DNA from: Xenorhabdus miraniensis
Lineage (GTDB): Bacteria > Pseudomonadota > Gammaproteobacteria > Enterobacterales > Enterobacteriaceae
Length of the DNA: 9,648 nucleotides
Reading direction: 5' to 3'
Assembly (NCBI RefSeq): GCF_002632615.1
Contig: NZ_NITZ01000036.1
Span: forward strand, 1-9,648
The translations under genes were made by a program, and so were the position numbers. This document shows, piece after piece, positions 7,198 through 9,648 of the stretch; positions within the stretch are counted from its first letter, which is position 1; the number at the start of each line of letters is the position of its first letter. The notes beneath the pieces were generated by a model that worked only from the letters and a program-made list of their open reading frames with translations, did no database searches and had not been told where the DNA came from.

Positions 7198-7270
7198 GGA
7201 TATACAGAGGAATGCCGACAGGCACAATCATGTGCACTATCAGTGGGGGCATTAATTTAAATATGTGCTT

Positions 7271-8164
7271 TTAAATGTTTGTAACATCAATAAACATTGC
7301 TTCATCAATGTTCGTTGATGATACGACCGCTTCGTTAAACGCATACTCTTCTCTTTCTCCCTCGCGGGACAATGGCAGGTTAACAAAGTCGAAAAGCGTT
7401 CTATCGGCTAATTGGCTTGGGCTGACATTTTGCAGGGATTTGAAAATACTTTCTACTCTGCCCGGTGTTTTCTTGTCCCAATCCACCAACATTGCCTTGA
7501 TTGCCTTGCGCTGTAGGTTTTCTTGGGAACCACATAAATTGCAAGGAATGATTGGGAATTCTTTGTGTTCCGCATACTTAATCAGATCTTTTTCCCGGCA
7601 ATATGCCAGCGGCCTTATGACGACATTACGGCTATCATCAGAACGCAGCTTTGGCGGCATTGCTTTCATTCGTGAACCGTGAAACATATTAAGAAACAGG
7701 GTCTCAACAATGTCATCTAAATGATGTCCAAGTGCAATTTTCGTCGCCCCAATTTTTTCTGCAAAAGAATAGAGCGTGCCCCGGCGCAATCTTGAACACA
7801 AGCCACATGTGGTTTTGCCTTCCGGTACTTTTTCTTTCACCACTGAGTACGTGTCTTTGTCGACTATGTAGTAGGGAATATCCAGGCTTTCAAAATATTG
7901 AGGTAAGATGTACTCAGGAAAACCAGGCTGTTTCTGATCAAGGTTTACTGCAACGACTTCAAATTTTATTGGCGCAGCCTTTTGCAGATTCAATAGAATA
8001 TCTAACATCGCAAATGAATCTTTGCCGCCACTGATACATGCCATTACAACATCATTATCTTCAATCATATTGTAATCAATAATAGCATTACCAACACTTC
8101 TCCTCAGGCGTTTCTGGAGCTTGTTGAATTCAAGTGTTTCTTTTCTCGTATCTTTCTGATTCAT
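7271..8164 (-). CDS. ttcA: tRNA 2-thiocytidine(32) synthetase TtcA (divergent form)
   Basis: TtcA activates cytidine 32 of certain tRNAs with ATP and replaces its oxygen with sulfur, using an oxygen-sensitive [4Fe-4S] cluster. The 297-residue product carries the PP-loop SGGKDS (45-50), C120 and C123 in [17 protein letters not shown] (144-148) and [13 protein letters not shown] with C208/C211. C120, C123 and C211 line up with the cluster ligands C122, C125 and C213 of E. coli TtcA, so it should be active. It differs from the usual enterobacterial protein: ALGHHLDD instead of [21 protein letters not shown] where E. coli has VPSHLCDTNLFDF, and a short unrelated tail after about residue 261 (E. 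coli TtcA is 311 residues). This resembles TtcA of other gammaproteobacteria, suggesting acquisition or a second paralogue. The start has a weak GAGAAG five bases upstream. It has its own promoter and terminator and is not part of the NRPS transcript. In E. coli ttcA is a known prophage (Rac) insertion site, which matches an integrase next door. Confidence 0.93.
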   Translation of the reverse strand: MNQKDTRKETLEFNKLQKRLRRSVGNAIIDYNMIEDNDVVMACISGGKDSFAMLDILLNLQKAAPIKFEVVAVNLDQKQPGFPEYILPQYFESLDIPYYIVDKDTYSVVKEKVPEGKTTCGLCSRLRRGTLYSFAEKIGATKIALGHHLDDIVETLFLNMFHGSRMKAMPPKLRSDDSRNVVIRPLAYCREKDLIKYAEHKEFPIIPCNLCGSQENLQRKAIKAMLVDWDKKTPGRVESIFKSLQNVSPSQLADRTLFDFVNLPLSREGEREEYAFNEAVVSSTNIDEAMFIDVTNI

Positions 8165-8232
8165 TGCGACTTCTCACCATTGCCGATCGTATCGACGATA
8201 GATTTCTTATAGGGATTCTTTGCAGGGGGTGG

Positions 8233-8261
8233 ATTATACGGATTTTTCTTTTTGTTTGAAA
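8233..8261 (-). promoter_or_regulatory. Probable ttcA promoter
   Basis: On the minus strand there is a perfect TATAAT (8233-8238), 17 bases from a weak -35 box TTTCAA (8256-8261). Transcription would begin near 8226, giving a leader of about 60 bases before ttcA. The -35 box lies in an imperfect operator-like stretch with TGTTTCAAACA and the 10-bp palindrome ACAGATCTGT next to it; no regulator is identified. Confidence 0.6.
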
Positions 8262-8470
8262 CAGATCTGTGTCTAATCAAGCCCAGTCCGGTTATGAAGG
8301 AACACCAGTTACCACCATTGCCTGTGATATTGCTATGCCATGGTGAAGACCTAACTTAACCCCATCATCAGACGAAGGTTGTTGCAAAGCTGGATAATCG
8401 CTCAAATTATCAACTAAAGTTAATTCTATTGGAGATTGCGCAAACAAAGTTTTTTGATCAAAAAGAGGTA
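8262..8470. other. Gene-free stretch between NRPS and ttcA, possible coding remnant
   Basis: No complete gene is visible here. On the minus strand a frame open since the NRPS terminator ends at a TAA at 8292-8294 and encodes protein-like sequence ending DGVKLGLHHGIAISQAM plus VVTGVPS, without an upstream ATG or ribosome binding site. On the plus strand a GTG-started 25-codon frame ends DIAMPW. I recognise neither. At best this is the tail of a decayed gene between the two transcription units. Confidence 0.3.
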
Positions 8471-8502
8471 AGAAAATATGAGGCCAGCAAAACTGGCCTC
8501 AT
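8470..8502 (-). terminator. Rho-independent terminator of the NRPS gene
   Basis: A GC-rich 10-bp stem (8478-8487 with 8493-8502, core GAGGCCAG/CTGGCCTC) with loop TTTTG on the transcribed strand is followed on the minus strand by TATTTTCTT. It begins 15 bases after the NRPS stop codon, marking the end of that operon. Confidence 0.85.
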
Positions 8503-8516
8503 TAATCGTAAGCAAA

Positions 8517-9648
8517 TTAACTTATATTATCTCTAATTGATAACGTGTTGATTATTTCTGTGCTGATAATGGAAACGGCTTCAATAATATTCTCATGATA
8601 AAAATCATCAACCAATGTAATTACTAATGGATTGACTGTGAATTGAGAAATATTATTATCCGGGATTTTCCTTGTTAATTGCCTAAGCTCAAATCCAACG
8701 CCTTCTTTATAATATGGGTTTGTTCTGCCCGCTTTAAATAAGGTGATGTTGGTATGTGTCAACTTCCCACTTAAATTACCATTAGCTATGTTAAGTTCAA
8801 ACGGCATTGCTCCCAATACTGTATTGATATAAGCCTCGCTTACCCCCATTTCCTGCAATTTTTGGGTGGCTTTCTTATATTCACTTGGCATATCCATTTT
8901 ATTCCTAAGATCTTTTATCTCATCGTTATTGATAACAGTATCTAATAAGAACAAATGAATCTCTTTTGCGCCTAGCTGCTCTAATTGAAATGCAATTTCT
9001 ATAGCTAATTGCCCTCCCAATGACCAACCTAAAATGCGAATAGGTTTATCAATAGAAGTTTCTGTCAGGATTAACTCCATGTAGATTTGAGTTATCTTCT
9101 GTAGAGAATCTATTTGATTATCCATACAGTGATTATAGTTATTGATGCCTATGCAGTTATACGCATCAGATAATGTATTTGCCAGAGAAGCATATACTTC
9201 ACTACCGCTATTAGCCGGATGAACCATAAACAGTTTATTGGTTGCCGTTGATTCTGGTGTTAAGAAATTAAGTAAATCAGGTTTAACACTGCCTATTTCC
9301 AACCATTGAGCTAACAAAGCAATACATTTGTAGCTAAACAAAATAGTTAAAGGAATATCAATGTCTATTTCATTGCGTATTGCTGCGGTCAGTTTAATCG
9401 CTGTTAAGGAATTGCCACCAATGCGGAAGAAGTTATCTTCAATGCCAACCTGCTCCAATCCCAATATTTCTTGCCAGATAGCACACAGTTGGGTTTCCAG
9501 TGCATTGCGGGGAGCGACATAATTGTCTTGGTTTTCCCATGCCGGTTCTGGCAAGGCGCGGCGATCCAGCTTGCCGTTCAGGGTCAGCGGCACAGATGCA
9601 ATGCGGGTAAAGCTGGCCGGCAGCATATAATCCGGTAAACGGCCGAAG
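8517..9648 (-). CDS. Nonribosomal peptide synthetase, C-terminal end (A-T-TE), partial
   Basis: This is the terminal module of a multidomain enzyme that assembles a peptide on carrier domains and releases it. About 376 residues are inside the window; the gene starts beyond the right edge. Numbering from the Met at 9626: the end of an adenylation domain with motif A10 (PLTLNGKLDRRAL, K19), a carrier domain with DNFFRIGGNSL and phosphopantetheine attachment Ser73 (codon 9408-9410), then a type I thioesterase starting about residue 130 (KLFMVHPANSGSE). The nucleophile is Ser202 in GWSLGG (codon 9021-9023), with likely Asp229 (LFLLDT) and His344 (DFYHENI). All active residues are present, so the line ends here by hydrolysis or cyclisation. 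A terminator follows 15 bases after the stop. GC is about 62% over the last 108 bases of the window but about 30% in the thioesterase. Product and substrate are unknown, because the specificity residues of the adenylation domain are outside the window. Confidence 0.95.
   Translation of the reverse strand, partial: FGRLPDYMLPASFTRIASVPLTLNGKLDRRALPEPAWENQDNYVAPRNALETQLCAIWQEILGLEQVGIEDNFFRIGGNSLTAIKLTAAIRNEIDIDIPLTILFSYKCIALLAQWLEIGSVKPDLLNFLTPESTATNKLFMVHPANSGSEVYASLANTLSDAYNCIGINNYNHCMDNQIDSLQKITQIYMELILTETSIDKPIRILGWSLGGQLAIEIAFQLEQLGAKEIHLFLLDTVINNDEIKDLRNKMDMPSEYKKATQKLQEMGVSEAYINTVLGAMPFELNIANGNLSGKLTHTNITLFKAGRTNPYYKEGVGFELRQLTRKIPDNNISQFTVNPLVITLVDDFYHENIIEAVSIISTEIINTLSIRDNIS

Larger units (their letters stand above)
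2464..7252. mobile_element. Minimal P4-like integrative element (int - alpA - alpha - origin)
   Basis: A P4-type integrase, AlpA-type regulator, P4 alpha-type primase-helicase and an adjoining iteron cluster lie in succession in the same orientation, the core of a P4-family satellite or island. Missing are the P4 helper-exploitation genes (sid, psu, delta), immunity genes and any cargo. It is therefore a reduced or remnant element, or the visible part of one whose other end was lost. The limits given are those of the iterons and the last integrase-site-like repeat; no att direct repeat was found by eye between 2083-2463 and 6886-7400. The neighbours (vgrG and ttcA) appear to be host genes. 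Confidence 0.75.
6886..7270. other. int-ttcA intergenic region (expected attachment-site side)
   Basis: These 385 bases between the integrase start and the ttcA stop hold the probable int promoter, GGGGCA repeats at both ends, and the ttcA terminator. I looked for a tRNA or tRNA 3' end, the usual P4-type attachment site, and found none. A 65-codon plus-strand frame (7063-7260) and a 32-residue one starting at 7157 run through the ttcA terminator and are not credible genes. Confidence 0.6.

Noticed and set aside
7063..7260. 65-codon plus-strand ORF, and a 32-residue ORF within it starting at 7157
   Set aside because: Both run through the ttcA terminator hairpin and its A/T tract, the ribosome site GGAG is only two bases from the inner ATG, and neither product resembles a known protein.
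2083..7400. Direct repeats that could be attL/attR of the P4-like element
   Set aside because: Only short chance matches (up to about 9 bases, such as TCTGAAAAA) were seen between 2083-2463 and 6886-7400, not enough to call an attachment core.
7275..7682. 135-codon plus-strand ORF opposite ttcA
   Set aside because: It is antisense to the conserved TtcA frame and lacks any recognisable feature.

Overview
The window looks like a chromosomal stretch from an enterobacterium of the Xenorhabdus/Photorhabdus (Morganellaceae) kind. This is inferred from the combination of a type VI secretion VgrG module, a P4-family integrative element, and the end of a large nonribosomal peptide synthetase (NRPS), together with moderate to low GC. 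No rRNA or tRNA gene is visible, so the genus is not certain. Every convincing gene lies on the minus strand, so the natural reading order is from right to left.

Right edge (8517-9648): the C-terminal end of an NRPS, with the end of an adenylation domain, one carrier (T) domain and a terminal type I thioesterase, closed by a rho-independent terminator. After a 352-base gap comes ttcA (7271-8164), with its own TATAAT promoter and its own terminator. Its sequence is unlike the usual enterobacterial TtcA.

Middle (about 2464-7252): a stripped-down P4-like element. In transcription order it has a P4-type tyrosine integrase, an AlpA/Vis-type regulator interrupted by an in-frame amber codon, and an intact 815-residue primase-helicase of the P4 alpha type. 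Immediately downstream of the alpha gene lies a cluster of about eleven 10-bp iterons close to GGTGAACAGT, the expected replication origin/crr for an alpha protein. No capsid-size, immunity or cargo genes are visible. The element ends were not found as a direct repeat.

Left edge (1-2460): a T6SS vgrG whose stop codon overlaps the start of a DUF4123 gene (T6SS effector chaperone) that runs off the window. The effector is expected just beyond the left edge. Between vgrG and the iteron cluster are about 380 AT-rich bases with a weak 71-codon ORF ending in a perfect 22-bp-arm palindrome.

Most notable points: the iteron array and its symmetry, the single amber codon that splits alpA, a sharp GC drop inside the NRPS gene between the adenylation/carrier region and the thioesterase, the divergent ttcA beside the NRPS, and the long palindrome. 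No wholly new system is demonstrated.
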